Source: Salminus brasiliensis | Taxonomy: Eukaryota > Chordata > Actinopteri > Characiformes > Bryconidae | Assembly (NCBI RefSeq): GCF_030463535.1 | Contig: NC_132900.1 | Span: 27,503,956-27,567,955 of the forward strand | Direction: 5' to 3' | Length of the DNA stretch: 64,000 nucleotides | In this document: piece after piece, positions 37,288 to 62,804 of the stretch | How positions within the stretch are numbered: the stretch's first letter is position 1 | Layout: each line of letters opens with the position of its first letter | Notes under the pieces: generated by a model | What the model saw: only the letters and a program-made list of their open reading frames with translations | The model's database searches: none | What the model was told of the DNA's origin: nothing | Position numbers and translations under genes: made by a program

Positions 37288-37975
37288 ATATCGACAAAAG
37301 TATTGGGACACCTGCTTGTACATCTTTCATCATTTCTTTCGAAATCAAGGGTATTGCTCGTCCTGATTGTGTTGGAGTAACTGTCTCTACTGTCCAGGGA
37401 AGAACCAGGCTTTCTGCTAGCTTTAAGAGGAGAATTGCTGTGAGGATTTGATTGCATTCATCAACAAAAGCATTATTGAGGTCAGGATGTTGGATGATCA
37501 CCACCACCACCTCAACACCCCAACTTCCCAACTCATCCCAAAAGCATTGGATGGAGTTCCACTGCTCCACAGCTCAATGCTGGGGGGCTTTATACCCTTC
37601 TAGCCCATGCCTGGCTTTAGGCAGCATGGTGCCAATAGGTTTATATTGATCTGCTCCACAGAGTCTAGTCTATTCTTTGGCAGTACTTCTCTCCAGAAAC
37701 TAGACGAGCATTGGTGCATTTGCATATGCGTCAGCAACGGGTGCAACCGAAAGCAGCTGAATGCACTCATTTGAAGGGGCGTCCACAAACATTTGGATGT
37801 ATAGTGAACTTTAGAGCACTGTGAGTAACATGTCAGTGGGTGTGCATGTGATTCATGAGGGTGCGAAAACCACAAGACAAGATTAGCCGTGCTAATGAGC
37901 TAATTAACGAAATAAATAGTAAGCTAAATTGCATCTAGGTTAGAGGTTCGAGATTAGGAAGAGAATAATAACCCT
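37288..37975. mobile_element. MITE-1 copy (reverse) plus duplicated flank
   Basis: Full-length MITE-1 in reverse: AAAAGTATTGGGACACCTGC at about 37298, GGGGCGTCCACAAACATTTG at about 37778, ending near 37805. The next 170 bp (TAACATGTCAGTGGGTGTGC, GATTAGCCGTGCTAATGAGC) are repeated at 38960-39105. Confidence 0.75.
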
Positions 37976-38094
37976 ACACACTGGCTATGGTCTCTGTATG
38001 TGTTACATGGGGGGAAATGCTAACTACAATGTAATAAAATAATGAGTATTAGCAAGAATTATACGAATTTGCGTAAAAAAGAGAAAAATTGTCC

Positions 38095-38342
38095 TGGTTA
38101 TTTTAAAGCAACTCTATGAGAAAAATTCAATTTCTTGCTCAGTGCATCCTTCATGTTGGTTCAGGCACTGCAGAGACCGTATACACCACATCGTAGGTCC
38201 CACAGCTAGAGCAGCATCACAAAAGTTTGCATACATAGCAATGATAGAGACGCAATTCTCCCTATTACAGGTCAATGGAGTGTCACCGTGATTTTGAAGC
38301 TGCTGTTTTCAGGTAAAAATGCTGCATAGTGTTGCTTTAAGC
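38095..38342. mobile_element. MITE-3 copy
   Basis: Starts TTAAAGCAACTCTATGAG and ends GCATAGTGTTGCTTTAA, inverted ends; about 245 bp with no ORF. In lyn intron 1. Confidence 0.6.
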
Positions 38343-38810
38343 CTCCAGGTTAAGAGGCCCAGCCTCTCAAAGTGCAGCGTCATTATTACTATATAGACTG
38401 TATTAGTGACTGCGGCTGCGTTACATGGGGTGGTGCAAACTATAGAGGAACTGGTGGAACTTCCAATTGCTAAGCGTATTAGCAAACAGTTGGCTTTCAA
38501 GATTTCAAGCTGAACAGTAGCCGCTCATGTTTAAAGCCGCTATGTTCATCTCCAGTTTAGGTGCATGTTTGAAGCTTAGTTAGGGTGCCCATATTTTGAT
38601 TTTCACAGAAAACGACACGTGGGATGCACAAAAGCATCCCGTGGTTAGGATGTTGTGGCTGACCTCTAAAACCGTGCAGCTATGCTAACGAACATTAATA
38701 CATGCATTTACTCAACTAGCCAAACTAATAAATACAGCCATAATAGCCGACATGACCTAATTATCTGCTTCCAGTTCAGCTCCTGAGCCTATGCATTAAT
38801 CGACAAAAAC

Positions 38811-39105
38811 ATTAGTGAGGTCAGGATGTTGGATGATCACCACACCTAGACGAGCATTGGTGCATTTGCATATGTGTCAACAACAGGTGCAACTGAAAGC
38901 AGCTGAATGCACTCATTCGAAGGGGCGTCCACAAACATTTGGATGTATAGTGAACCTCTGAGAGCACTGAGAGTAACATGTCAGAGGGTGTGCATGTGAA
39001 ACCACAAGACAAGATTAGCCGTGCTAATGAGCTAATTAACGGAAATGTAGTGAGCTAAATTGCGTCTAGGTTAGAGGTTCGAGATTAGTAAGAGAATTAT
39101 AAGAT
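38811..39105. repeat. Partial duplicate of the 37470-37975 segment
   Basis: Shares GAGGTCAGGATGTTGGATGA, AGACGAGCATTGGTGCATTT, GGGGCGTCCACAAACATTTG and the non-MITE flank ACCACAAGACAAGATTAGCC with the upstream copy, but with an internal deletion. About 1.14 kb separates the copies. Confidence 0.8.
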
Positions 39106-39139
39106 GGCTAGCAGCATGACTGGGATTTTTTTTACTTTC

Positions 39140-39310
39140 TGAAACTGTATAATTAATCCAACAAATAAATGGACCCATAGAAATGCTCCAAATGGACTAA
39201 AAGGAGTAAAACCTTTTACCATTGACTTCCACTGAAAGCTACAGAGAGTTTTGTAAAGTTCCTCCTCCTGTAAAGTTGCCATATTGAAGATACAAGGTTT
39301 TTGACCGGTC
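39140..39310. mobile_element. MITE-2 fragment, reverse
   Basis: Reverse complement carries AAAAACCTTGTATCTTCAAT and GGAGCATTTCTATGGGTCCA, matching the copy at 35720. Confidence 0.6.
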
Positions 39311-40399
39311 ACGATTTCTCTTGTTTACAAGCTTGTCAATCAAATCCGCCCCCAAATCGCATAATAAAATGATTCATGAGCAACACACCTACAGACGCTT
39401 CTTGGAGTGGCCGATGTTCAGAGGTCAACACTTAGCATGACAAGATTGTAGAGCCATCGCTCTGAGCTCCCATTTGAAAATATAATACACTGTAATAACC
39501 AGAGAATATAATCATATCATTTCCATACAGAACCTTTATTCACTTGGTTCCCAAGCCTTAGACTAGTTGGCAGTTGGATGCTTTATTTTCTCCAGAAACA
39601 GGTTTCACTGGAAGTGTATCAGTGTGGTATGAAGCCAGATCCCTGTTGTAGTTGATCTGTACACAGTAGGTCACCTTCTCAGGAATGTGTTCACTGTTGA
39701 TAAAGTTACTGATTGAACAGTGACTGTAAATGGGTAAACACAGCATAGCGTTGAGCCGCAAATCGCCCATCATGGTTTTTTCCTTGAGGCCTAACCATGG
39801 GTTTTTCCTAAACACATTAGTTTGTCCTTTCTTTTACAGATTTGAGGTTGTTTTTTTTACTCATCAGGGACTTCCTCATAATTTCATATGCTAACTATGA
39901 GTGAACTTTTTTTATTCGTTCTGTATTATAATGATCAAATAAGTACATACCTCAAAATGTTAATAATAGTAAAAAATGCTACTGACGCTGAAGACCGTGG
40001 CCCTTATTCGCAAATATCTACCGTAGACTTTATAAAAATGTGTTTTTTAACAAAAAATAAAACCCCAAACAAAAAGTCTATGAAAAGTGTTTTAAAGATT
40101 CACCATAGTTAACAGCTCTGCTCTTATAATTATATTTTTATATTATATTAAATATATATTATATATTATAATATTATGGATTACCAGACAACATTTGTAT
40201 ATATTTGACATTTATATATTTTTGGATTGTTTACAAATAGTAGCCTAAAATGTGACATTTCATATTGCACAAGACCTGTTAGGATTACTATTTTTGTATG
40301 ATATACTGTGCCAAGAATATAAATAAATAATAATATTATTGTCATTTTAATATTTAATAATTAATTTTAATATATTAATAAAATAACAGTATAAAAGTC
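39311..40399. other. lyn intron 1: AT-rich, nothing recognised
   Basis: Very AT-rich (notably 40120-40400) with no repeat family or exon I can support. Confidence 0.4.
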
Positions 40400-40830
40400 T
40401 AGACTCAAAGTGGCTCAGCAGTCTAATGCGCCACTGTGGCCCGGGGGTCGCAAGTTCCAATCCTAAGCCAGGCCGCTTTGCCATCAGCAGCCGGAATCTG
40501 AGAGAGCACAGTTTCTTCCGGATGGGTAGATGGCGCTCTCTTCCCTCATCACTCTTAAGAGATGTTGGCCGACACAGGCGTTTGTTAGCTGGTGTGGTGG
40601 AGCTGGCGACCCGGTGATTTCCTCCGAGCGTATTGGCTGCCAGGCGATGCCTCGTCGGCAACAGTTTGAAAAGTGGCGGTGGCTGGCTTTGCATGTATCG
40701 GACGAGACGTGTCCTTTGAGTTGGTACTGTCGGGAGCATTGCTTGTGCTAGGGTGGGTTAATTAATGAATTAATTTATTTATTAATTGGCAGTTGCAAAT
40801 TGGGAGAAAAATGGGAAATTAGACAAATTT
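40400..40830 (+). mobile_element. SINE-B copy, best full-length example
   Basis: tRNA-like head CAAAGTGGCTCAGCAGTC (A-box region) and GGTCGCAAGTTCCAATCC (B-box region), then CTTTGCCATCAGCAGCCGG, GCGCTCTCTTCCCTCATCAC and CGTATTGGCTGCCAGGCGAT. The tail is GGCAGTTGCAAATTGGGAG plus AAAAATGGGAAATT. Lies in lyn intron 1. Confidence 0.82.
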
Positions 40831-41419
40831 AATTAAAAAAAGAGGTGGGGAAATGATGAAGTCCTTACAAGGCTTATTTGATTGCTACATAGAACCATTT
40901 TAACAAGGTGTAATTAAAACAATGCACAAGCCCTTCTCCATCCTAGTGAAGATCCATCTACCCAGGAAAAGTCATGGTTCTATAAAAATCCTCAGAATCA
41001 GAATCTCGGATGTTGAATAAGGCCCATTGCTGTGTATTCTGGGCTCCACTTGCTCAGTGCTTTAGCTTGTTGTTATCTATGTTACAGTGTAAACTATAAT
41101 ATTTATTTGAAGTCATCATTGATTTGATTTGATCAGCTGAGCTTGTTGTCTGGCACTGGTTCGGTAGCTAAAAAGCTTAAAGGTGAATGTGGGCGGTATA
41201 AACACGGCCAGGGAGTATCTTTCTCTGCCTGGTTTGACCAGTTTTATTGTTTAAACAACAGCACAATGTTTCAAGGAAGTTTTCCTGATGACCTTTCTTT
41301 CTGACCTTTCGGAGCCATTGTCCATGTGTCGACCGTAAATGTTCAGTCATTCATTCATTCATTCACATGGGGTTTACAGCTGGAGTACGTGTTAAGGGGC
41401 CAGAAAGGCTGCTATGGAA

Positions 41420-41590
41420 TAAAGTTATTTAAGAACCACTTTAGGTTTCTTGAGGAACCTTTTAGTGCATAGTTATTAAAAGTATTACAGTTATAACCAC
41501 TGAGATCATGTGAGGCGTGGGTTCGGTTCTTTACCCATAAAGTACAGTAACGGTTCTATACCAGTAAAATTCACCAGGAGCCAAGAACTG
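41420..41590. repeat. AGAACCA-type interspersed repeat fragment
   Basis: AAGAACCACTTTAGGTTTCT, GAGGAACCTTTTAGTGC, AACGGTTCTATACCAG. Shares motifs with 33270-33670. Confidence 0.4.
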
Positions 41591-41599
41591 TTTAGGAAT

Positions 41600-41925
41600 G
41601 TTTATATCCCAATCCCAAGACATGCCACTTTGCCATCAGCAGCCAGAATCTGAGAGAGCACAATTTTCTGTGCTTTCTCCGGATGGGTAGATGGCGCTCT
41701 CTTCCCTCATCACTCTTAAGAGATGTTGGCCGGCACAGGCGTTTAATAGCTGGTGTGGTGGAGCTGGCGACCCGGTGATTTCCTCCAATCGTATAGGCTG
41801 CTGGACGATGCCGTTTTGGCAACAGTTCGAAAAGAGGCGGTGGTTGGCTTTGCATGTATCGGAGAAGACGTGTCGGAAGCATTGCTTGTGCTAGGGTGGG
41901 TTAATTGGCAGTAGCCCTCTTCACA
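41600..41925 (+). mobile_element. SINE-B copy, 5'-truncated
   Basis: Starts within the head (CAATCCCAAGACATGCCACT), then follows the 40400 copy closely (GATGGGTAGATGGCGCTCTC, AAAAGAGGCGGTGGTTGGCT) to GCTAGGGTGGGTTAATTGGC. Confidence 0.8.
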
Positions 41926-42004
41926 CTCATATTTACATAAATTGAGTTTGTAGTAAGAATCTGATGGAAAAAGCTGAAATTTTCTTTTTAAACAAAGCTT
42001 GTTT

Positions 42005-42440
42005 AGCGGGCTTCGAGTGGCCTTGTGGACTAAGGTTTTGCTTGCCATCAGCAGCCGGAGCCTGAGAGAGCACAACTGGCCTTGCTCTCTCTGGGTGGGT
42101 AGATGGCTCTCTCTCTCTCCCTACGGCACTTAGGTGTCCAGCATCAAACTCAAGTGCTGTCTACTCGGCACGGGCATCTAGCATGAGCTATCTGATGCAT
42201 CAGAGCAGGGTACCCGGCGCTTCCCTCCGAGTGCGTTGGTTGCCGGTGACGTTGCTTCGACAGCGGTTTGAAAGAGGCGGTGGCTGTGTGGTTTCGCATG
42301 TGTTGGAAGAGGCATGTGTCAGTCTCACCCTCCCAGTGTCGGGAGCATTACAAGCCATACTTGTTAAGACTCTGACATTAGTACTAACGAGTGGGTTGGG
42401 TAATTGGCTGTCTAAAATTGGGTAAAAAATGGGTGTTTAA
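42005..42440 (+). mobile_element. SINE-B copy, diverged
   Basis: GCTTCGAGTGGCCTTGTGGA head, GCCATCAGCAGCCGGAGCCT, TGGGTGGGTAGATGGCTCTC, AAGAGGCGGTGGCTGTGTGG, ending GTAATTGGCTGTCTAAAATT. Third same-direction copy within 2 kb. Confidence 0.78.
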
Positions 42441-42917
42441 TAAAATAGCTGATCTGGAGATCAGTAAAATAACTGGAAGGGACTTTTTTGAATGGATTTT
42501 TGGTGGCAAATTGTTTTCTGATGAAAGCAAGAAGAGGATGGATGGATAAGTTCCTCCTACCTTGAAGATACATCATCCCAGAGGGGTTTTCCTAGTCTCA
42601 CTGGACTGCCCCTGTCAAGCTTCTTTAAATAGTTCTCATGAGGACACTTACTTACACACTGTCAGATGACCACTGGATTTGATAAAGCCGTGAAGATGCT
42701 TATCATTCCTGTTCCTGTTACTCTGGTCATCAAACCAGCTAATCAATGCAAAGATCAGAATTTATTTATTTAATGTGAAAAAAAGTCAAATGTTGAGTTT
42801 TGTTTTGGTCAGAACGCAGCTTATCTGTGATAACTTTACCACAGTACTTGTTCAGGATCTGAACTTTCAATTTTTTTTGCCTATGAATCCTGAGTGTGGA
42901 AGAATTCATATTTACAT

Positions 42918-43294
42918 ATAACATAAAGACAAAATTATTGGGACACCTGCTCATTCATTGTTTCTTCTGAAATCAAGGGTATTACTGTCTCTACTTTCCA
43001 ATAAAGGAAGGCTCTCTACTAGATTTTGGATTTTGAAGCATTGCTCCATTTGATTGCATTTCACCACAAAAGCAGTAGTGAGGTCAGGATGTTGGGTGCT
43101 CACCACCCCACAGTTCCACTGCTCCACAGCTCAGTGCTGGGGGCCTTGTACCCCTCTAGCCCATGCCTGGCATGACATTCTATTAGCAGTATTTCTCTAC
43201 AAGGACTAGTACATATGTGTCAGCAATGGGTGCAACTTAAATTAGTTCAATGCAGTCATTAAAAGGGGTGTCCACAAACATTTGGCCATGTAGT
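42918..43294. mobile_element. MITE-1 copy (reverse), just upstream of lyn exon 2
   Basis: AATTATTGGGACACCTGCTC at one end and GGGTGTCCACAAACATTTGG at the other, interior as in 37288. Ends about 85 nt before the lyn exon 2 acceptor. Confidence 0.78.
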
Positions 43295-43384
43295 GCCGTT
43301 TCATTCAGACTGAATTCTGTCCTGTTTGTCTTCAGTTTCTGAACATTAACTCTGTGTTTTTGTTTCTGCCTCTCAACAGAAATC

Positions 43385-58293
<14,909 letters not shown>

Positions 58294-58646
58294 GGGTCCG
58301 CACTGCCCACCGCAGGCGCTAACGAGAACAGTGAGACCCAGAGAGGTCGTGTACACGTGTAAATAGGAGTCCTACTCTTCATCCGTCAGCTTGCTTATGT
58401 TTAAGCAAGATCAAACTGTTTCTTCAAATTGAAGTTTTATCTGCCGGCCTGTAAAACGAAGCTCCACTGCCTGTTTGGATTTTGTTCAGTGTATTTTCTC
58501 AGTTTGCTTTTAGTGACTACAGTCTTTTAAACTTTTAACCTGGATTTTATCTGTAAAGAAAGCGTCTGGTCAGCTCTCAGATAGAAACCGTATGATTGAA
58601 GTTTCACTTCTGATACATTTTACAATCAAATATTATTATACAGACC

Positions 58647-58677
<31 letters not shown>

Positions 58678-58940
58678 TGTGCGTGGGTGTGTGTGTGTAG
58701 TAATCTGGCAATAAGAAAAAATACAGACGGGCTGTGCGTGGCCTGATCTGTCCGTTGTTCTCCAATGGTACTTCATTTATAACCAGCAAATTGATCCACT
58801 TGCACTTCCTCACACTGTAATTAATTGCACATAAATTATTATATTTCAAAAAGCGTATCCTTTATTTTGATTGACATTTTTCTGTATATGTGTACATTCC
58901 TTTTGATGAATTAATTAAACGGTGAACCAAACCACAATTC
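58294..58940 (+). terminator. lyn 3' UTR and candidate poly(A) signals
   Basis: Follows the TGA. Contains a (GT)n at 58646-58700 and the variant signal ATTAAA at 58914-58919. Canonical AATAAA sites lie further on at 58992-58997 and 59075-59080, so more than one 3' end is possible. Motif-based only. Confidence 0.5.
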
Positions 58941-59707
58941 TGACGCTCCTGTCTCTCAAACCAGAAGGTCTTGTGTGAGATGAATCACTTAAATAAATTT
59001 CAACAAGTAAAGTAGCTTGTATTTTTTTACAAATGGTAAACCATGGTGTGAGTTTGTAAATCACATGCTGTCAAAATAAAAGTCCTAAACATCACCAGAA
59101 TATAATGTTTATAGTTTAGAATGTACTGTATTTGTATTTATTGTCAGCTTATATTTGTTTACTCAAAAAATAGTAAATGAGATAACTGTACAGGAAATTT
59201 AATAAACCTTTCAGGGTTTTATTTTTGGACTTCCATACTTTTTTATACTCAAAACGTAAATAAAGAATAACTGTCCCACACATACTGGAATTGTGAGCTA
59301 CAACTCTTTAAATTGTATGTCTCAGTTCATTCCCATTTTCTCTGTAGTTTGAGTTTCATGAGGCTTTTATTTTGAAGGAAAGCCTCCCACTGAGCCGCTT
59401 GGATCGTGTTACCATTTCCTCCGTTCCTCGGGTGCTGTGTCAACTTTCGTCAACGGCAAATCCTGCATCCCCTCGGACTCTCATTGGTTGAACGGAGCAG
59501 GTTGACCAGTGAAGTTTCCACATGCATTGTTTATTTGTGTGTGTTTTGCTACCATTACAAACACCAATAAAATATGAGTACAGGCATGAAGATACACTGA
59601 AAATAAATTATATGGACATTTACATTTTTATTTTATTATTAAAATATTGTTAATAGTTTAAACTGTAAAACAGTTTAAAATAGTAATGCATTATTATTAT
59701 TATTATG

Positions 59708-59742
<35 letters not shown>

Positions 59743-60580
59743 AGCACTGAAGAAAACAGTAGAAGACCAGCAACAGGTTTCTGAAACCTTAAATATTTTC
59801 CTTTTATAATCTAGATAAATATTATACTATACATGTAATAACTATCAACAGCCATCCTTGTTGTTTATAAAGCAAATTAAAAGCCTTTTAATGACTTTTA
59901 CTATAGGCTTATAGTTCATAAACAATTAAGAAAATCAAACAAACAGATAAACATGCTTAATAATTATCTTTAGATGCCCTGATTGTTTGTTGTTTGTTTA
60001 ATAAATATTTTTAAGGAAATTAAACCAGGCATTGAAGTTATTCAGGATTTTAACCATTAAGTGGTGGCTAATGTGATTAGCAGCAGATGCCACTTTAAGA
60101 TAACTGGAAAACAAAAGAATTATAATATAACATAAATGAGGTTTTATATTTTTATATTTTATGTTTTTATGTAACAGTGCTTTTTATATTTTCCTGGTGG
60201 GTTTAATTATGATATAGCGCTTAGTGCCCTACAGCTAGCTTGCTGCCTAACTAGCAATCTCTAAAGGTATCTAATTAACTCCTAATCCTAATTATTGTCT
60301 TTATTTGTTTGTTCTTTTGGGGTTTTTTTTGGCAGGATACACTTATAACATCACCTCTGCTCATACTAGCTAATAAATATAAATATAAAAGGTATTTTAT
60401 CAATGCTAAGCTAACTAGCTAGCCTCCTAAACATTCCCTGGGAGGCATAGTTGCATAGTTTTACAGCTAGATGTTCGTACAATCATTTTTATTCTTATCT
60501 TAAATATATAATATGTAAATATATACATTTAGCAACAAAAGTTTCTCAATTTTAGCTGGCGAGTTTTAATCAGGCGGATT
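58941..60580. other. lyn-urod intergenic: AT-rich, (TTA)n microsatellite
   Basis: AT-rich with a (TTA/ATT)n run at about 59692-59741 and no gene. A somewhat GC-richer part at 59390-59510 shows no exon structure. Confidence 0.5.
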
Positions 60581-60589
60581 GCGGAAGCC

Positions 60590-60771
60590 GCACAGACGGT
60601 CCAGAGGGTGCAGGCTGCGCAGGGGGGCGGGCACTGATGCAACACCGACACATAGGGGGAGAGCGCGTGAGTGTCTCGGCAGTCGGAGGAGTTGAACACA
60701 CGCTCTGACGCTCATCTACAGGTCAGCGCTGGCCCCTGATCTTTCGGACCTGTCGACTAGAGCCTGGCGAG
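60590..60771 (+). promoter_or_regulatory. urod promoter and 5' UTR
   Basis: A sudden GC-rich stretch in an AT-rich background, with a GC box (GGGGGGCGGGC, about 60622-60632) and several CpGs before the ATG at 60772. Consistent with a TATA-less housekeeping promoter; the start site is not visible. Confidence 0.6.
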
Positions 60772-60794
60772 ATGGACCAGAAGGAGCTGATTGT
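60772..60794 (+). CDS. urod: urod coding exon 1
   Basis: 23 nt: MDQKELI plus two bases, donor TTGT|GTGAGT. Too short to stand alone; accepted because it lies behind a GC-rich promoter and its phase fits exon 2 to give the expected UROD N-terminus. Confidence 0.85.
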
Positions 60795-62758
60795 GTGAGT
60801 TGAGCTCTGCCTCTATTCTGAATGAGCGCAGGGAGGCAGATCTGAGCAGCAGGGCTCAGTTAGACAGTACAGCAGAGCTCCTATGGGAGAGCATTCATCT
60901 GGACATGTGTTGTTATGAAAGTCAGTGTTCCTCTTTCCTGGTGGTCAGGGAGGGAAAGCCCGCTGTCTGGATGGAGGTGTTTGGTAACTGCAGTTGTGTA
61001 GAGCAAAAAAAAAAAAAAAATCCCAGAAAAGTGGAGAAACAGGGACTGTAGTAAAGGTAAAGGTGAAGGTGCAAGTACATTTCCTAAAACTGCTTCAGCA
61101 GAAGAACAGCAGAGTAGAAACATCTGTCCAACTATGCTGGAACTTCTTCTACCAAGCTAGAAGGGGGCACTGCTAATGACAGGGTTGTGGGTTCGATACC
61201 CGGGCCACTGTTGGGCCCTTGAGCAAGGCCCTTCACCCTCTCTGCTCACTGGGCGCTGGAGTACGAGGACACATTTGGCTGTGTGTAGTACAGTGACAAA
61301 TACGTGCACCTTTACCTTTACCTTAGAAGATCCAGCATCTCAAATTTCCCATTCCACCTTAAACAGGGCAGCCGTTGCACCGTGGGGCCTCCAGGTCTCT
61401 TGTCTTGTCACCTTATCATGGCCTGAAGTGTCTACGTGAACTAGACCGTTATTTCTCTGCTGACTGAGGGCCTTATCTTCTCTGTCCAGATGTTCTCCAG
61501 ACCAGAGTGCTGCTCTTGATTACCAGAAGGAGAGGGAAGGGGCGTCTGAGCTGGGAGGATAAAAGATAACTAGGATCTTGCAGGCTTTGATGCAGAAAGC
61601 CCACCTATATGAACAGACCACCTGTTGGTGTAGGGTAGTGGCAAATTGTTTAAGAGACTGTCTAATATATATATATATATTCTGGGGTCCGGTCATCATG
61701 ATCCAAGGGTCTGGCTCTGGCTCTAGTGTGATTCTGGCCTCGTGGCTTATAAGTAGGTCTGCAGCGGTGTAGGTTTACCGTGGTATGAAAATTGCTGGTT
61801 ATCAGACATTCATTTGCTGTACATTTGCTTGATTCCGGTATTTGGGGGTATGAAAAAGAATCCCACTGATTTACAATTTCTTAGTAATGGAGTTTTAAAC
61901 ACCAAACCACCAATTAATGGAGAAAATTATCAGCAGATTAATCCATAATGAAAATGATGAAAATTAGCTGGAAACCAAATAGTTCAAAAGAGCTCCACCT
62001 CACGGGCAGCTTTCTTAATATTTACTTTCAAAAGGGAGAGATTTTACATATACTTTCATTAAAACATTGTTTTAACTAAAGTAAATATTTTGTTCAAGCA
62101 TAAAAACCTTTTTACTCCTTTAAGGGTCATTTTAGGATACTTATAATGTGAATAATATGAATAATAATAATAATAATTATAAATTGAAAATGAATAATAA
62201 TGAAAAAGAAGAACAGCAACAAGAGGAAGAATTGGGAAGTACTGTGAACTGCTGATAAATCACTAATAACTGGTAAGACGTCACCATAACACCACATTAG
62301 TCCGTTGTTATGAACAGATGCACTGCTGTCGGGAATGTAGGGTAGGTAGCAGGAGACATCTGGACAGGTGGGCGGTCATCAATTTAGAAAAGAGTGTAAA
62401 GATGGAATTAGTACTGTTTGGGAAATGTAAGCTTTATCAGAATGTGGCTGACGAGTCCAGCAGATCTGACCATAACAGCCACAGAGAGCCAGGAGGTAAC
62501 ACAGACATGGGAGCACCCTGAAACACTGACATCCAGCTGCTCCACGCTTTCAGCCTAGTTCTGAAGATTGTGTGTTTATAGACTGTCTAAGGCTGAATTT
62601 TATGAGTAAACGATGTTCCACTGCTGATTCCTCTCGTCTCTGCAGCCCAAAGGACTTTCCAGAGCTTAAGAATGACACATTCTTACGAGCGGCACGAGGT
62701 GAGGACGTCGAGCATGTCCCAGTGTGGTGTATGCGTCAAGCCGGTCGCTACCTGCCAG
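60772..62758 (+). CDS. urod: urod: uroporphyrinogen decarboxylase, N-terminal part (cut by window end)
   Basis: UROD is the cytosolic fifth enzyme of heme synthesis, removing four carboxyl groups from uroporphyrinogen III to give coproporphyrinogen III. Exon 1 is 60772-60794 and exon 2 is 62646-62758, 136 coding nt in total. The product begins [20 protein letters not shown] and continues through [13 protein letters not shown], the UROD signature with substrate-binding Arg38 and Arg42 (human Arg37 and Arg41). Exon 2 ends in phase 1 at CCAG|GTAAGT, the same place as the human join before EFRE. I found no exon 3 before 64000, so the remaining roughly 320 residues lie outside. Confidence 0.95.
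61170..61328 (+). mobile_element. SINE-A fragment in urod intron 1
   Basis: GACAGGGTTGTGGGTTCGAT, CCCTTGAGCAAGGCCCTTCA, GAGGACACATTTGGCTGTG, ending CAAATACGTGCACCTTTACC. Internally deleted. Confidence 0.8.
61338..61395. mobile_element. Foldback element, single arm
   Basis: CAAATTTCCCATTCCACCTT followed by AAACAGGGCAGCCGTTGC resembles the left arms at 95-125 and 30555-30590. I see no matching right arm, so this copy is probably broken. Confidence 0.45.
61396..62645. other. urod intron 1, remainder: nothing recognised
   Basis: Contains a short (TA)n (61668-61680) and AT-rich sequence; no further exon. Confidence 0.4.
62646..62758 (+). CDS. urod: urod coding exon 2
   Basis: Acceptor CCTCTCGTCTCTGCAG, 113 nt, donor CCAG|GTAAGT running into (GT)n. 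Encodes [20 protein letters not shown] and [14 protein letters not shown], almost identical to other vertebrate UROD proteins. Confidence 0.96.
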
Positions 62759-62760
62759 GT

Positions 62761-62762
<2 letters not shown>

Positions 62763-62804
<42 letters not shown>
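62763..62804. repeat. (GT)n starting at the urod exon 2 donor
   Basis: About 20 GT units begin within the donor GTAAGT itself and run downstream. Confidence 0.95.
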
